A stretch of DNA of 64,000 bases from an uncultured Saprospiraceae bacterium (GCA_937995755.1 CALKJD010000018.1:1-64000), one strand, 5' to 3'. Positions 8,392 to 17,217 are shown, counted from the stretch's first letter. Notes: generated by a model not told the origin, from the letters alone. Made by a program: numbers and translations.

Positions 8392-9027
8392 CTAATACAT
8401 ATCAAAATAGCCTATAATAGAATACGATGAAGAACCAGACAGCACATCACTAATAGACATCGTAGCAAGTAACATAGCCAAATCACTATAGCCTCCGCCA
8501 GAAGTTTCGTCATCCACAGATCTCAATGTACAATGCTCATACCCCAAAGATTTAGCTATATACTCAGCTTTATCAATCGCTTTTTGTAATGCACAGATAG
8601 CGCTATCATCTTGATCTTCTAAATTCTTCTCTTCGAAAGTACTTTTAATACTATTAATCGACACCTCTTGATCCTTAACTATTTCGATAACATCTTCGAT
8701 TTCTTGCTCCGTACCTGAAAATGAGAATACTTCATACTCATGCGTTTTACTCACTCTAGAATTAAAAGATCTATCGAACCTATCAAAGTCAATTCCTTTA
8801 GTCCGCAAAGATTCTTCAAAATGAAAAAGCTTTTCTTCCATTGAAACGAACCCTGTCTTAGGATCACATTTATTTAAATCTACTTCAAACTTTATGGTAA
8901 TAATTTTACCTGTCAACTCTGCCATCGTTGAGCATACGGCATACACCTTTAGATTGACAGTATCAACTTGGGCATAACTCATCACACCAATCATTGCACA
9001 TAATAGCGCAGAAAATATAAATTTCAT
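8392..9027 (-). CDS. Secreted SIMPL-domain-like (DUF541) protein, second of a pair
   Basis: 211 residues with a signal peptide (MKFIFSALLCAMIGVMSYAQ). The mature part parallels the upstream neighbour at 9034-9669: an N-terminal strand region, a central FSFSGTEQEIEDVIEIVKDQ segment, and the SIMPL helix ICALQKAIDKAEYIAKSLGYE (about residue 148) matching the neighbour's AIQDAKRKANNIAKAVGKE. Similarity to the SIMPL family is more distant than for its neighbour, and four cysteines are present. Seven bases separate the genes, so they form an operon and probably a duplicated pair. Function in the periplasm is unknown. Confidence 0.65.
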   Translation of the reverse strand: MKFIFSALLCAMIGVMSYAQVDTVNLKVYAVCSTMAELTGKIITIKFEVDLNKCDPKTGFVSMEEKLFHFEESLRTKGIDFDRFDRSFNSRVSKTHEYEVFSFSGTEQEIEDVIEIVKDQEVSINSIKSTFEEKNLEDQDDSAICALQKAIDKAEYIAKSLGYEHCTLRSVDDETSGGGYSDLAMLLATMSISDVLSGSSSYSIIGYFDMY

Positions 9028-9033
9028 GGCTGA

Positions 9034-9669
9034 TTACTTTAGTTCGAAGGTTACATTCACTCTATAGGAAATAGTCTGAGTATTAGATTTTACCGCATAC
9101 CTTGAAGTTGCGCTAGAATTGATATTTTTCATATCCTCTATATTCAGTATTGCTCCAACTTCCTTACCTACAGCTTTTGCAATATTATTAGCTTTTCTCT
9201 TGGCATCTTGGATTGCTTCGATTGACATCTCATCACCATAATCATCTGCAGTAGACGTAAAAATATACGACACAGTAGATATTTTAAAACCTTCAGTTTT
9301 CATCTTAGAAATCACTTCGGCTTCATCCTCACTCTTTACTTCTATATAATAATTTTCAATAGCTGCTTTACCGTAATTTGTTGCTGTCAAGTTTTTCAAT
9401 TTATCCTTAACCACTTTCGCAGGGTCAAATTTATTCGCTTTAAGCGCAGCATTGAATTCACTTCTGACTTCTTCCATTGATATAGGCAATATTTTTTTAT
9501 ACTCGTTACCTGGTATTTCACTTAAGGAAAATTCTACCTTCAAGCCATCACTTTCTAAGGTTTTTTCGGATAGTCCAACTATGCGAATGTACTTATCTGT
9601 AGATGCTTCATTCTGAGCCATCATGAAAAATGGAAATACTACTAATGCTAAAAGAAAAAAATGCTTCAT
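9034..9669 (-). CDS. Secreted SIMPL-domain (DUF541) protein
   Basis: 211 residues, with signal peptide MKHFFLLALVVFPFFMMAQ. SIMPL features are the early IRIVGLSEKTLESDGLKVEF strand pair, ENYYIEVKSEDEAEVISKM, and the helix AIQDAKRKANNIAKAVGKEVG (about residue 151) followed by the C-terminal ISYRVNVTFELK strand. Family members are periplasmic or outer-membrane-associated and have been linked to oxidative or envelope stress, without a known reaction. It is the first gene of a two-gene operon with the paralogue-like 8392-9027. Confidence 0.8.
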   Translation of the reverse strand: MKHFFLLALVVFPFFMMAQNEASTDKYIRIVGLSEKTLESDGLKVEFSLSEIPGNEYKKILPISMEEVRSEFNAALKANKFDPAKVVKDKLKNLTATNYGKAAIENYYIEVKSEDEAEVISKMKTEGFKISTVSYIFTSTADDYGDEMSIEAIQDAKRKANNIAKAVGKEVGAILNIEDMKNINSSATSRYAVKSNTQTISYRVNVTFELK

Positions 9670-9797
9670 CGGATTCTAATTGATTTTAAAAATAATGTTG
9701 ATTTACTAAAGACTAAAAATACTAAATGTTTACTTTGATATTGAATAATACAATATAAACTATACATCAGTCATCTATTTCTTAATAAGTTATCTCT

Positions 9798-10820
9798 ATG
9801 CATACCATCAACCTTATATCTGACACTATCACTAAGCCTACTAAAGCCATGCTGGATTACATGTATTCTGCAGAGGTAGGAGACGATGTATTTGGCGAAG
9901 ATCCTACTATCAACAGATTACAGGAGAAAGCAGCTTCTATGTTTGGCAAAGAGGCTGCACTGTATTGCCCATCTGGCACGATGACCAACCAGATTGCTAT
10001 AAAGGTAAATACTAAACCACTAGATGAGATGATCTGTGACCATTACTCTCATGTATATCAATATGAAACTGGTGGATATGCGTTTAACAGTGGTGTGGCG
10101 GTAAACCTCATACAAGGACAGTATGGCAAAGTAACAGCCGAGCAAGTAAAGGCAGCCATAAAACCAGTATACGATTGGTTACCCATAAGTAAGCTTGTAG
10201 TATTAGAAAACTCCTGTAATAAAGGTGGTGGATCTTATTATACTTTGGATGAGATAAGACCGATCAAAAAAGTATGTGATGATAATGGATTGATCCTGCA
10301 CTTAGATGGTGCACGATTATTCAATGTAATGGTAGAAACTAAAGAAGACCCTAAAGATATCGGCGCTGAATTTGATACTATTTCAATATGTATATCTAAG
10401 GGACTAGGTGCACCTGTTGGCTCATTACTCATTGGCCCCAAAGATAAAATCAGAGAGGCTAGAAGATTCCGTAAAGTCATGGGTGGTGGTATGCGACAAG
10501 CAGGATATCTCGCTGCGGCATGTGAGTATGCCCTAGATCATAATGTAATACGTCTTAAGGATGATAATGACAGAGCTAAGATCTTGGGTGCCGAAGTTGA
10601 GAAGCTCTCATACATCGCATCTGTATACCCTGTACACACTAACATCGTGATCTTTGAATTAGGAAACGGCCTTCAATCAGACGAAGTGGTAGAGAAGCTA
10701 AAGTCTAAAGGTGTGATTTGCGCTGCTTTTGGAGCCACCATGGTTAGATTCGTTACTCATATGCATATTGGGGATGATGAAGTGAACGATGTCATATCAA
10801 TAATGAAGAACCTCTATTGA
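9798..10820 (+). CDS. ltaE: Low-specificity L-threonine aldolase
   Basis: 340 residues, the typical length. This PLP enzyme cleaves L-threonine or allo-threonine to glycine and acetaldehyde. Signatures are the N-terminal INLISDTITKPTKAML, the GDDVFGEDPTINRLQ stretch (about residue 28), PSGTMTNQIA (about residue 58), LHLDGARLFN (about residue 167), and the PLP lysine in SICISKGLGAPVGS (about residue 199). The upstream region is AT-rich without a clear promoter match. It is flanked by divergent and convergent neighbours, so it is a single transcription unit. Confidence 0.93.
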   Translation: MHTINLISDTITKPTKAMLDYMYSAEVGDDVFGEDPTINRLQEKAASMFGKEAALYCPSGTMTNQIAIKVNTKPLDEMICDHYSHVYQYETGGYAFNSGVAVNLIQGQYGKVTAEQVKAAIKPVYDWLPISKLVVLENSCNKGGGSYYTLDEIRPIKKVCDDNGLILHLDGARLFNVMVETKEDPKDIGAEFDTISICISKGLGAPVGSLLIGPKDKIREARRFRKVMGGGMRQAGYLAAACEYALDHNVIRLKDDNDRAKILGAEVEKLSYIASVYPVHTNIVIFELGNGLQSDEVVEKLKSKGVICAAFGATMVRFVTHMHIGDDEVNDVISIMKNLY

Positions 10821-11102
10821 TTGATTTTATAAGAAATTTTTTTTGAGTATATACTAACGCTAGTCACACGTAGTTGGTGTCTCCTAGAAAGCTTGTGTGA
10901 AGCGTAGTCAAACGCGAACTACAGAGATGATCATCAAATTAAAAATCGTTGATTTCATTAAATACTTATAACAACATTACATTCAATGGAAATTACTTCG
11001 AATGAAGAGTAGCTTATCAGCTTTCATAATAGCTCATATCTCATAAGTTAGCTTGATATTGATTTTAGAACATATCGTGACTCACAAAAAGTTAAAACAA
11101 AA
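10821..11102. other. Intergenic stretch, no gene seen
   Basis: AT-rich, between threonine aldolase and the terminator of the next minus-strand gene. The only structure noticed is a short dyad TCACAC (10864-10869) / GTGTGA (10885-10890), with CGTAG occurring twice nearby. No coding stretch or RNA gene is recognisable. Confidence 0.35.
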
Positions 11103-11133
11103 AAACCTATCAATAATGATTATTGATAGGTTT
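11103..11133 (-). terminator. Terminator of the minus-strand gene 11155-11499
   Basis: Perfect 14-bp arms AAACCTATCAATAA (11103-11116) and TTATTGATAGGTTT (11120-11133) around a TGA loop. On the minus strand the hairpin is followed by a T-rich run, 21 bases past the gene's stop. Confidence 0.85.
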
Positions 11134-11154
11134 ATTTCATGTCTAAACAGAACC

Positions 11155-11499
11155 TTATGAATTTTCTCCATCTAAGTGTCCTTCGCCCTCTCCTACTGGC
11201 TCGTCTCCAGTAGTCAGGTAACTGTGTCCTGTATCTATATTATAGTAGAAGTATAATGGACCTTCATTTCTTAGTAGATCTATTACGTTGTAGTATTTAT
11301 CTGATTTGAAATATACATTATAAAGATTCTTACCATCCTTCTGAGTAATGTTATTAGCATTAAAATCTTTAGATTGAAATCTCAATTGTGCTTCACCATC
11401 AGGAAGATGTAATTGTATACTGTACTCTACACCTCCATAATTACTATCGTGTATAGTTGCTTTGTACTCATCGAATTCTTCAATTATAAAATTTCCCAT
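11155..11499 (-). CDS. Small hypothetical acidic protein
   Basis: 114 residues, not recognised. It has no signal peptide or membrane segment. It looks like a compact beta-rich fold (GVEYSIQLHLPDGEAQLRF, KNLYNVYFKSDKYYNVIDLL, GPLYFYYNIDTGHSYLTTG) with a flexible acidic Gly-rich tail (GDEPVGEGEGHLDGENS). A strong hairpin terminator follows, and it stands alone, which supports a real gene. Function unknown. Confidence 0.65.
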   Translation of the reverse strand: MGNFIIEEFDEYKATIHDSNYGGVEYSIQLHLPDGEAQLRFQSKDFNANNITQKDGKNLYNVYFKSDKYYNVIDLLRNEGPLYFYYNIDTGHSYLTTGDEPVGEGEGHLDGENS

Positions 11500-11654
11500 G
11501 TCTCTTTGATTATTCAGTTTTAATTATTGATAATGAATTAACGTATCCATCTATTACGATATTACCGCTAAAATAAGGTTTCGATTCTAATATCCATAAT
11601 ATTAATAGCTCGGTCGATTCATTAGGTCCTAATTACTGACTCACTACATTACAC

Positions 11655-12593
11655 TTATGTATGCATTACCGTCTCTAAGGTCTCTTGCAATGATGTACTA
11701 TTATCGAATATATACAAAGGGATATCGCTTGATTGCATTATTTCTTCCTGGATCCTAATCAGATTACCTGTCTTGCCAACCTTCCGTATAAAAATACCTT
11801 TGGTTTGCCCTGGGTGCTTTTTAGCTAGATCAGCATATATATCCGCGTCTTTTTCGGCTGCATCACCTACTAATATGAACTTCTTATTTGGAAATCGCTT
11901 GTATAACATATCTAACTCATTATACTTCTCGCCAAATGAACTCCTGTTACTCAGAAGATGCCATCCAAAATCTCTAAGGATGATAGATCCCATGGGATAG
12001 TTATTATGCTCTAAAAAATCGACAATATAAGTATATAGATTGTGAGGACTCTTAGATATATAAAAGAAATTCGCCTTATAAAATGAATGGAGATATTGAT
12101 ATACTTCAGCCATTCCTTCGATCGCTGTCCGCTGGTACTGATTTCGAAATATCGTGTTGAATAATAACTTGAGCTTAAGAACAGAGCTCACTTGTGTTTT
12201 GATAATCGTATCATCTATATCACTTACGACTATATAATCCGAATTGATTTGAATAAGCTCAGCGGTGACAGGCGTCTGACTGGGTATCTTTACATTTAAT
12301 TTAATATGATCTTCATTCTCATCCAACAAACTTCTATCTAATTCGAATATAAAATAGCCTTCTTTATCAGTATCAGTATGGTAGGTAGTACCCTGTACCG
12401 ATAGTAGTACTTCTTGATGAGGTACTTCATTACTAATAAATCTTCTTACTGAATTTTTAAAATTAGTCCACCATCTATCACTCTGAGAAGCCACAACTGC
12501 AGGATCATCTAATACTCTTCCACGAACTATCGTAACACATTCATCGGTGTATCCTATATAAGCCTGTATGGTATATTCCTTAGTTGAAGCCAT
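11655..12593 (-). CDS. APP1-family phosphatidate phosphatase-like protein (DUF2183)
   Basis: 312 residues. The HAD-type catalytic motif DIDDTIIKT (about residue 125) is the hallmark of the APP1 catalytic domain. YISKSPHNLYTYIVDFL (about residue 176) and KFILVGDAAEKDADIYADL (about residue 231) supply the later HAD-like motifs. An N-terminal beta-sandwich of about 115 residues (GRVLDDPAVVAS, GYFIFELDRS) precedes it. Yeast App1 dephosphorylates phosphatidate; bacterial members are mostly untested. No signal peptide. It is the last gene of the closely spaced minus-strand run that begins near 17059, 14 bp behind xseB. Confidence 0.85.
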   Translation of the reverse strand: MASTKEYTIQAYIGYTDECVTIVRGRVLDDPAVVASQSDRWWTNFKNSVRRFISNEVPHQEVLLSVQGTTYHTDTDKEGYFIFELDRSLLDENEDHIKLNVKIPSQTPVTAELIQINSDYIVVSDIDDTIIKTQVSSVLKLKLLFNTIFRNQYQRTAIEGMAEVYQYLHSFYKANFFYISKSPHNLYTYIVDFLEHNNYPMGSIILRDFGWHLLSNRSSFGEKYNELDMLYKRFPNKKFILVGDAAEKDADIYADLAKKHPGQTKGIFIRKVGKTGNLIRIQEEIMQSSDIPLYIFDNSTSLQETLETVMHT

Positions 12594-12607
12594 TACAATA
12601 TTCTACT

Positions 12608-12799
12608 CTATTCCTCTTCTTCAAATAAATCATGAAGATCTTCCTCTATATTTCGCAGCTTCGATTTACAAGCTTTAATAAGCTTTTGTGCTCTTTTTAC
12701 TTTAGTACTCAGATCATCTATTCCTATCTCATCGCTATTGAGTTGAGCGATAATAGTTTGTAATTCTTCGTATGCTTTTGCGTAATCTGATTTTGCCAT
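12608..12799 (-). CDS. xseB: Exodeoxyribonuclease VII small subunit
   Basis: 63 residues, the normal size of XseB. The pattern YEELQTIIAQLNSDEIGIDDLSTKVKRAQKLIKACKSKL is the conserved helical hairpin that docks on XseA; the given string is continuous in the protein at about residues 10-48, and its key residues are the two LxxxI repeats and the C-terminal acidic tail EEDLHDLFEEEE. With XseA it degrades single-stranded DNA to oligonucleotides. XseA is not in this window, so the subunit gene is separated from its partner and sits instead between an SGNH gene (25 bp upstream) and the APP1-type gene. Confidence 0.9.
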   Translation of the reverse strand: MAKSDYAKAYEELQTIIAQLNSDEIGIDDLSTKVKRAQKLIKACKSKLRNIEEDLHDLFEEEE

Positions 12800-12824
12800 T
12801 TATATCAATGTTAAACTATATTAC

Positions 12825-13721
12825 CTAATTTGTAATCTTTATCGATTCCCAGTGAGCTAAAGAATCAGATACAATTTCACTTACTATTTTGGCTCCTTCA
12901 GAACTTAAATGATCGTGGTTTGCAAAGCTACTACTATCTAGTTCCATTTCCAATAAGTCTATTATCCTAATATTTTTTTCAATAAGCGAAGATCGCACTT
13001 CACTATACTTTTGTTTAAGAGATTGCGGTACTGCGCTATAATACTCTTTCCGCTGAGGGATATTTACTGCGACCACCTCAATGTCATGCCTGGAAGCAAA
13101 ACTAATTATAGAGTCCAAATATCTTATATCTCTTCTGGACTCTTCTCGTATTTCATCTTCTTTATAATAATGATGCTTAACTCTTTTTGCAGCGTCAGAC
13201 TTCTTTAGATTTGGTGACCTACCGTGAAATCCCTCTCCAATAAAACCATCATGCACCAGACTAGGATATAAGCACATTTTACCGATAATAGTTTTGAGAT
13301 ATCCTATTTTATTTACCCCCACCGTGTTTAATATATCATAAGAAATAATGGGATAGATACGTTCAAGATATTCTATAGACATTGCCTCTTCAACATACTT
13401 ATCATCATTAAGTCCACATATATTATTATATCCAAACCCAAACAATACCTTAGAAATATGATTACTAGAATTACTCACTAGATATTTCAGCTTATAGTAT
13501 GTATCAAAGTACGTTTCGCCAGGCAAGGCAATATTTTGAGAATTATCAATATACTTGGGATTTAGGCCTGATTTGATATGTGATCCGCCCATCAGTAGCA
13601 CCGTACGATCTACCCTTATTTCTTGATGTCTGATGAAGTAGCTGTTAATAGCATAATTAGCAAGCAAGAAAGCAACGAGCAGTAGGAATGCAATGATTAT
13701 TTTCCGTACAAATTTTTTCAT
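12825..13721 (-). CDS. SGNH/DHHW-like membrane-anchored hydrolase, MBOAT partner
   Basis: 298 residues with one N-terminal membrane anchor (KIIIAFLLLVAFLLANYAI, about residues 7-25) and an extracytoplasmic domain. VLLMGGSHIKSGLNP (about residue 41) carries a G-x-SH block like the catalytic block I of AlgJ/AlgX-type SGNH proteins. DHLSSEGAKIVSEIV (near residue 272) gives the D-x-L/H block. IEVVAVNIPQRKEYY resembles the central strand region. Proteins of this type pass acyl groups from the adjacent MBOAT channel protein to exported polymers. The gene follows the MBOAT gene by 29 bp, which supports that role. The acceptor is unknown. Confidence 0.7.
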   Translation of the reverse strand: MKKFVRKIIIAFLLLVAFLLANYAINSYFIRHQEIRVDRTVLLMGGSHIKSGLNPKYIDNSQNIALPGETYFDTYYKLKYLVSNSSNHISKVLFGFGYNNICGLNDDKYVEEAMSIEYLERIYPIISYDILNTVGVNKIGYLKTIIGKMCLYPSLVHDGFIGEGFHGRSPNLKKSDAAKRVKHHYYKEDEIREESRRDIRYLDSIISFASRHDIEVVAVNIPQRKEYYSAVPQSLKQKYSEVRSSLIEKNIRIIDLLEMELDSSSFANHDHLSSEGAKIVSEIVSDSLAHWESIKITN

Positions 13722-13750
13722 TTCTTTCTTACCTAGTTCATCATAAAATA

Positions 13751-15178
13751 CTAAAACTGAAAGTATATATATTCTTGATTACTTCCAAAGTTAAACAATA
13801 CAAGCCAAACGAATACAGCATATATACTCCATCTCAATTTCTGGTTAAGATGGCTTATTTCCAATCCATGTTCTTTACTTCTAAATATCCACTCCCAAGT
13901 CAATAATACGAGTATAAGTAGTACATATTGAGCATGCTGTAATACGGCTAGTGAAAAATCGAAATCTAAGATACCTATTAAATAAGACCATGCTATAGTA
14001 ATATTTGGAGACCTAAAAAATATCATAGAGAATGACATAAAAGCGACTACGCCTAGCATTTGAAAGAGTTCTTTTAACCCTGGAAGATATTTCCCTTGTG
14101 CTACATAGGAATCATATCTTCCATTTCTACCCAACAATAAATATGGCACCTGAGCTAGACCGCATAATGCCCCCCAAAGTACGAAAGTCCAATTGGCACC
14201 ATGCCATAGACCACTGACCAAAAATATAATGAGTACGTTTCTAATTTTAGAATTCAATCCATTTCTACTTCCACCAAGAGGTATATAAATATAATCAACA
14301 AACCAGCTTGTAAGGGAAATATGCCATTTTTTCCAAAACTCCGGCAAATCTCTAGAGAAGAATGGAAAATCAAAATTCTTCATTAAATGAAATCCAAAGA
14401 GACGCCCTAAACCTATTGCCATATCAGAGTATCCTGAAAAATCGCAATACACTTGAAACAAGAACAAGAACGCCCCTAGACACAAAGTAAGACTGTCTTC
14501 GTATTGATAGTTTAAGAATATAACATTGACAGCCTTAGAGCAATTATCTGCAATCACCACTTTTTTAAACAATCCCCAAATGATTTGCCTTACTCCATCT
14601 ACAGCCTTTGAATAATCAAATACTCTTCGTCCTACAAACTGAGGCAATAAATTCTTGGCTCGTTCTATAGGCCCTGCAACTAACTGAGGAAAGAAAGATA
14701 CGTATGAGAAAAAAGCAATAGGATCATCGCAAGCTTTAATCTTACGACGATATATGTCGATCGTATAACTAAGCGTCTGAAAAGTATAAAAACTGATACC
14801 TACAGGTAATAATATATTTAACCTTGTTGCATCCAAAGTGACACCTAGAAATGAAAATGTATAGGCAAAACTATCTATGAAAAAATTGAAATATTTAAAA
14901 AAGCCTAGTAATCCTAGATTGAGGCCAAGACTTATCCAAAGCAATTTTTTCCTAAATGATTCTTCATTAGATTTCTGAAGCCACTGGCCTATGAAAAAAT
15001 CAGCAGCCGAACTAAAGAAAATTAAAATCAAAAATCGCCAGTCCCATGTACCGTAAAAAAAGTAACTCGCAAACAGCAAGAATAAATTCTGAGCTTTTAC
15101 CCTTTCACTACCTATAGCCCAATATATAGAAAATACTATAGGTAAGAAAATGGCAAAATCAAAAGAATTAAAGAGCAT
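13751..15178 (-). CDS. MBOAT-family membrane-bound O-acyltransferase (AlgI-like)
   Basis: 475 residues with about ten membrane helices. The N-terminus LFNSFDFAIFLPIVFSIYW and the NLFLLFASYFFYGTWDWRF stretch are typical of the AlgI/PatA/DltB-like group. PEFWKKWHISLTSWFVDYIYIPLGGSR (about residues 282-308; the key parts are WKKWH and IPLGGSR) and the catalytic-His segment GLWHGANWTFVLWG (about residue 325) are intact. It should move acyl groups across the inner membrane for O-acylation of a polysaccharide or other extracytoplasmic acceptor, working with the SGNH protein encoded just downstream. Confidence 0.93.
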   Translation of the reverse strand: MLFNSFDFAIFLPIVFSIYWAIGSERVKAQNLFLLFASYFFYGTWDWRFLILIFFSSAADFFIGQWLQKSNEESFRKKLLWISLGLNLGLLGFFKYFNFFIDSFAYTFSFLGVTLDATRLNILLPVGISFYTFQTLSYTIDIYRRKIKACDDPIAFFSYVSFFPQLVAGPIERAKNLLPQFVGRRVFDYSKAVDGVRQIIWGLFKKVVIADNCSKAVNVIFLNYQYEDSLTLCLGAFLFLFQVYCDFSGYSDMAIGLGRLFGFHLMKNFDFPFFSRDLPEFWKKWHISLTSWFVDYIYIPLGGSRNGLNSKIRNVLIIFLVSGLWHGANWTFVLWGALCGLAQVPYLLLGRNGRYDSYVAQGKYLPGLKELFQMLGVVAFMSFSMIFFRSPNITIAWSYLIGILDFDFSLAVLQHAQYVLLILVLLTWEWIFRSKEHGLEISHLNQKLRWSIYAVFVWLVLFNFGSNQEYIYFQF

Positions 15179-15200
15179 TGAGTACTACGTTTTTAGGCAC

Positions 15201-15689
15201 TTACATATAGCACTTAAGAACGAGATTAGTGTCCATCTGTGATACAATATTATCCAGTAATTCTTGAAGGCTCATGATTTGATTATATCTACGCCAATCC
15301 GCATCTTCTCTTAAACATTCTTGTTTCGGAGACATTTTCACTCTTTGCCATTTGTCACCTTTATCGTAGATACTTGTCAAGGTCTTAACCACACCTTCAC
15401 TGTCTGTCATTCTTACTGCGATATACATTGTGGTGAGAAGATTCCTAACTCTTACATCAAACTCTTTACTGGTCTTACCCGAAGACAGTCGCAACTTATA
15501 AGTGGATTTAACTCCATCGATAGATTGAAACAACCACTCGTGCTTTAGATCCGCTCCAGAGTTATAATTTGAATTAGATACAATTCCACTATGGTCTTCT
15601 TGCAATAGCTCCTTATTGACTACTTGCGCAAATGACGAAGTAGAAACTAATGCTAAGGCGATAAATATATATAGTAATCTGATACGCAT
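15201..15689 (-). CDS. Small secreted protein of unknown function
   Basis: 162 residues with a clear signal peptide (MRIRLLYIFIALALVSTSSFAQ). The mature domain is beta-rich (STYKLRLSSGKTSKEFDVRV, TTMYIAVRMTDSEGVVKTL) with a helical C-terminus and two cysteines (CLREDADW and the terminal KCYM). It is not recognised. It sits 6 bp behind the haloperoxidase-like lipoprotein and 23 bp ahead of the MBOAT gene on the same strand, so it belongs to that operon and may act with it in the envelope. Confidence 0.65.
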   Translation of the reverse strand: MRIRLLYIFIALALVSTSSFAQVVNKELLQEDHSGIVSNSNYNSGADLKHEWLFQSIDGVKSTYKLRLSSGKTSKEFDVRVRNLLTTMYIAVRMTDSEGVVKTLTSIYDKGDKWQRVKMSPKQECLREDADWRRYNQIMSLQELLDNIVSQMDTNLVLKCYM

Positions 15690-15694
15690 AAAGC

Positions 15695-17059
15695 TTACTT
15701 ATTTGAAATATTGAGAGTATTATCCTTTCTGAGTTTGATCTTATCTACAATTCCTTGTTTGACACAAAGACCTTGTTCGATTCCTGCATCTATGGCAAAC
15801 ATAAAGTGAAGGCCACCATATACCCTTGACATAGACGCCTCCATAGCTGCATCTCTGAAGGATGTGATCTTACGCGGCTCTAGACCAATAGATACATGTG
15901 TACTGTCCATCAATGAATAGTTTTCTCCAAAAATCTCTGTAAGCAACTCTGCCGCTACTGTAGATACTACAGAGTGTCCTGAAGCATACTCAGGAAATGG
16001 AGGCGTCTCAATTAGTGGCTCCCACTCAGGCATATCCAAGTACTCTTGGGCATATGTCTTAGGACGCAATAAATTTACCTTATACTTAGTATACCAAGAT
16101 GCGATAAAGGCATCTGCGATCCCTACACCTACTAATGCGTAAGTACTTACAGCTTGTTCGAGGTTAAAATTTTCTTGTTGAATGGCATAGTTCATTATAT
16201 ATGTCCAATGCCCTGGAGGTGTAGATGTCTCTCCTGGATCATCTGCCCAAAACAATGCGATATCTCTTTGGTCTTCAGTCATATTGCGATCAAATTCCAA
16301 TATCTCATTCATATACTTTCTAAATTCAGAATCTGGATCCGTGCTAAAAGGAACCTTCAATGGAATATGACATTGTTCTCCATTATCTAGAAAGAAAGGT
16401 CTGATACTAGCCCAATATGGCTCGCATGGATCTGCAGTGGCCTCAGTTGGCTCCCACAATTCAGGATTATTATTTCGAGATGGAATCTTGTAAAATGAAT
16501 AATACCTAGTATCATCAAATTTATCTTTTCGGATCCATTCCACTATTTTATTGGCTAAGTCTTGACCATACTTCTCTGACCTCTGGAATACATCCTCTGC
16601 AACAGCTAACTTACGTTCATTGAGCTGCTTCTCTTTCAAATCCTTAAAGTCACTTTCTGAACCATGTATGAATCTCTTTAATAACTCGTCAGTAGAAAGA
16701 TACACCGCATGAGTAATCACGGTAGGCCAATCATATACTAGATTTGCATCAGGTCTAGGCAAATCTTTTAGATCACTAAGCTGACCTTCAAAACTATTAT
16801 ACCCTACCATACCTGGCAAAGCGGCTTCATAAGCAGCTACACCTATATAGGCATAGATCCTAGATGCAACAGGAGGCTTAACTCTTTGGTAGGCTACATG
16901 CTTGTAGATCACTTTCCACCAATCTATCATTATATCTGGCTGAAACTCTTGAGTCTTGACAGAATTAATATTGGTAATATCATCATTAGTAGTACTCTTA
17001 CAAGAGCACACTATGAATAACACCGCAAACACAATGTATAAATTCAATTTTAGTCTCAT
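15695..17059 (-). CDS. Vanadium-haloperoxidase / PAP2-type phosphatase-like lipoprotein
   Basis: About 454 residues from ATG 17059. An upstream in-frame ATG at 17107 adds 16 residues that would bury the lipoprotein signal MRLKLNLYIVFAVLFIVCSC, whose lipobox Cys is residue 20. The PAP2/vanadate-site triad is visible: KYKVNLLRP (Lys/Arg, about residue 324), PEYASGHSVVST (about residue 349) and SRVYGGLHF (about residue 408). Enzymes of this superfamily are phosphatases or vanadate-dependent haloperoxidases; sequence alone does not decide which. The length fits the VCPO-like group. It leads the minus-strand run ending at 11655. Confidence 0.8.
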   Translation of the reverse strand: MRLKLNLYIVFAVLFIVCSCKSTTNDDITNINSVKTQEFQPDIMIDWWKVIYKHVAYQRVKPPVASRIYAYIGVAAYEAALPGMVGYNSFEGQLSDLKDLPRPDANLVYDWPTVITHAVYLSTDELLKRFIHGSESDFKDLKEKQLNERKLAVAEDVFQRSEKYGQDLANKIVEWIRKDKFDDTRYYSFYKIPSRNNNPELWEPTEATADPCEPYWASIRPFFLDNGEQCHIPLKVPFSTDPDSEFRKYMNEILEFDRNMTEDQRDIALFWADDPGETSTPPGHWTYIMNYAIQQENFNLEQAVSTYALVGVGIADAFIASWYTKYKVNLLRPKTYAQEYLDMPEWEPLIETPPFPEYASGHSVVSTVAAELLTEIFGENYSLMDSTHVSIGLEPRKITSFRDAAMEASMSRVYGGLHFMFAIDAGIEQGLCVKQGIVDKIKLRKDNTLNISNK

Positions 17060-17185
17060 CAGTCCATCTTTCTTTAAATAAATTAAAATCCCTTCAGATA
17101 AAGGCATTTATTAAAGCTACCTTCCCTTCCCTACATCTAGTATCGTGTTCAAGTTGAAGAAATAGCGATTTTGATACAATTTGCG

Positions 17186-17217
17186 CGAAGATAACATTAT
17201 CTAATATAGTGACCAAA
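17186..17217 (-). promoter_or_regulatory. Probable promoter of the 17059-11655 operon
   Basis: Read on the minus strand: TTTG (17217-17214), 20-base spacer, TATCTTCG (17193-17186), a near-consensus Bacteroidetes promoter (one mismatch). It leaves a leader of about 120 bases before ATG 17059. Confidence 0.5.

Noticed and set aside
10859-10925. Possible regulatory dyad or RNA structure after threonine aldolase
   Set aside because: Only 6-bp arms with a 15-base loop and no conservation evidence; indistinguishable from chance in AT-rich DNA.
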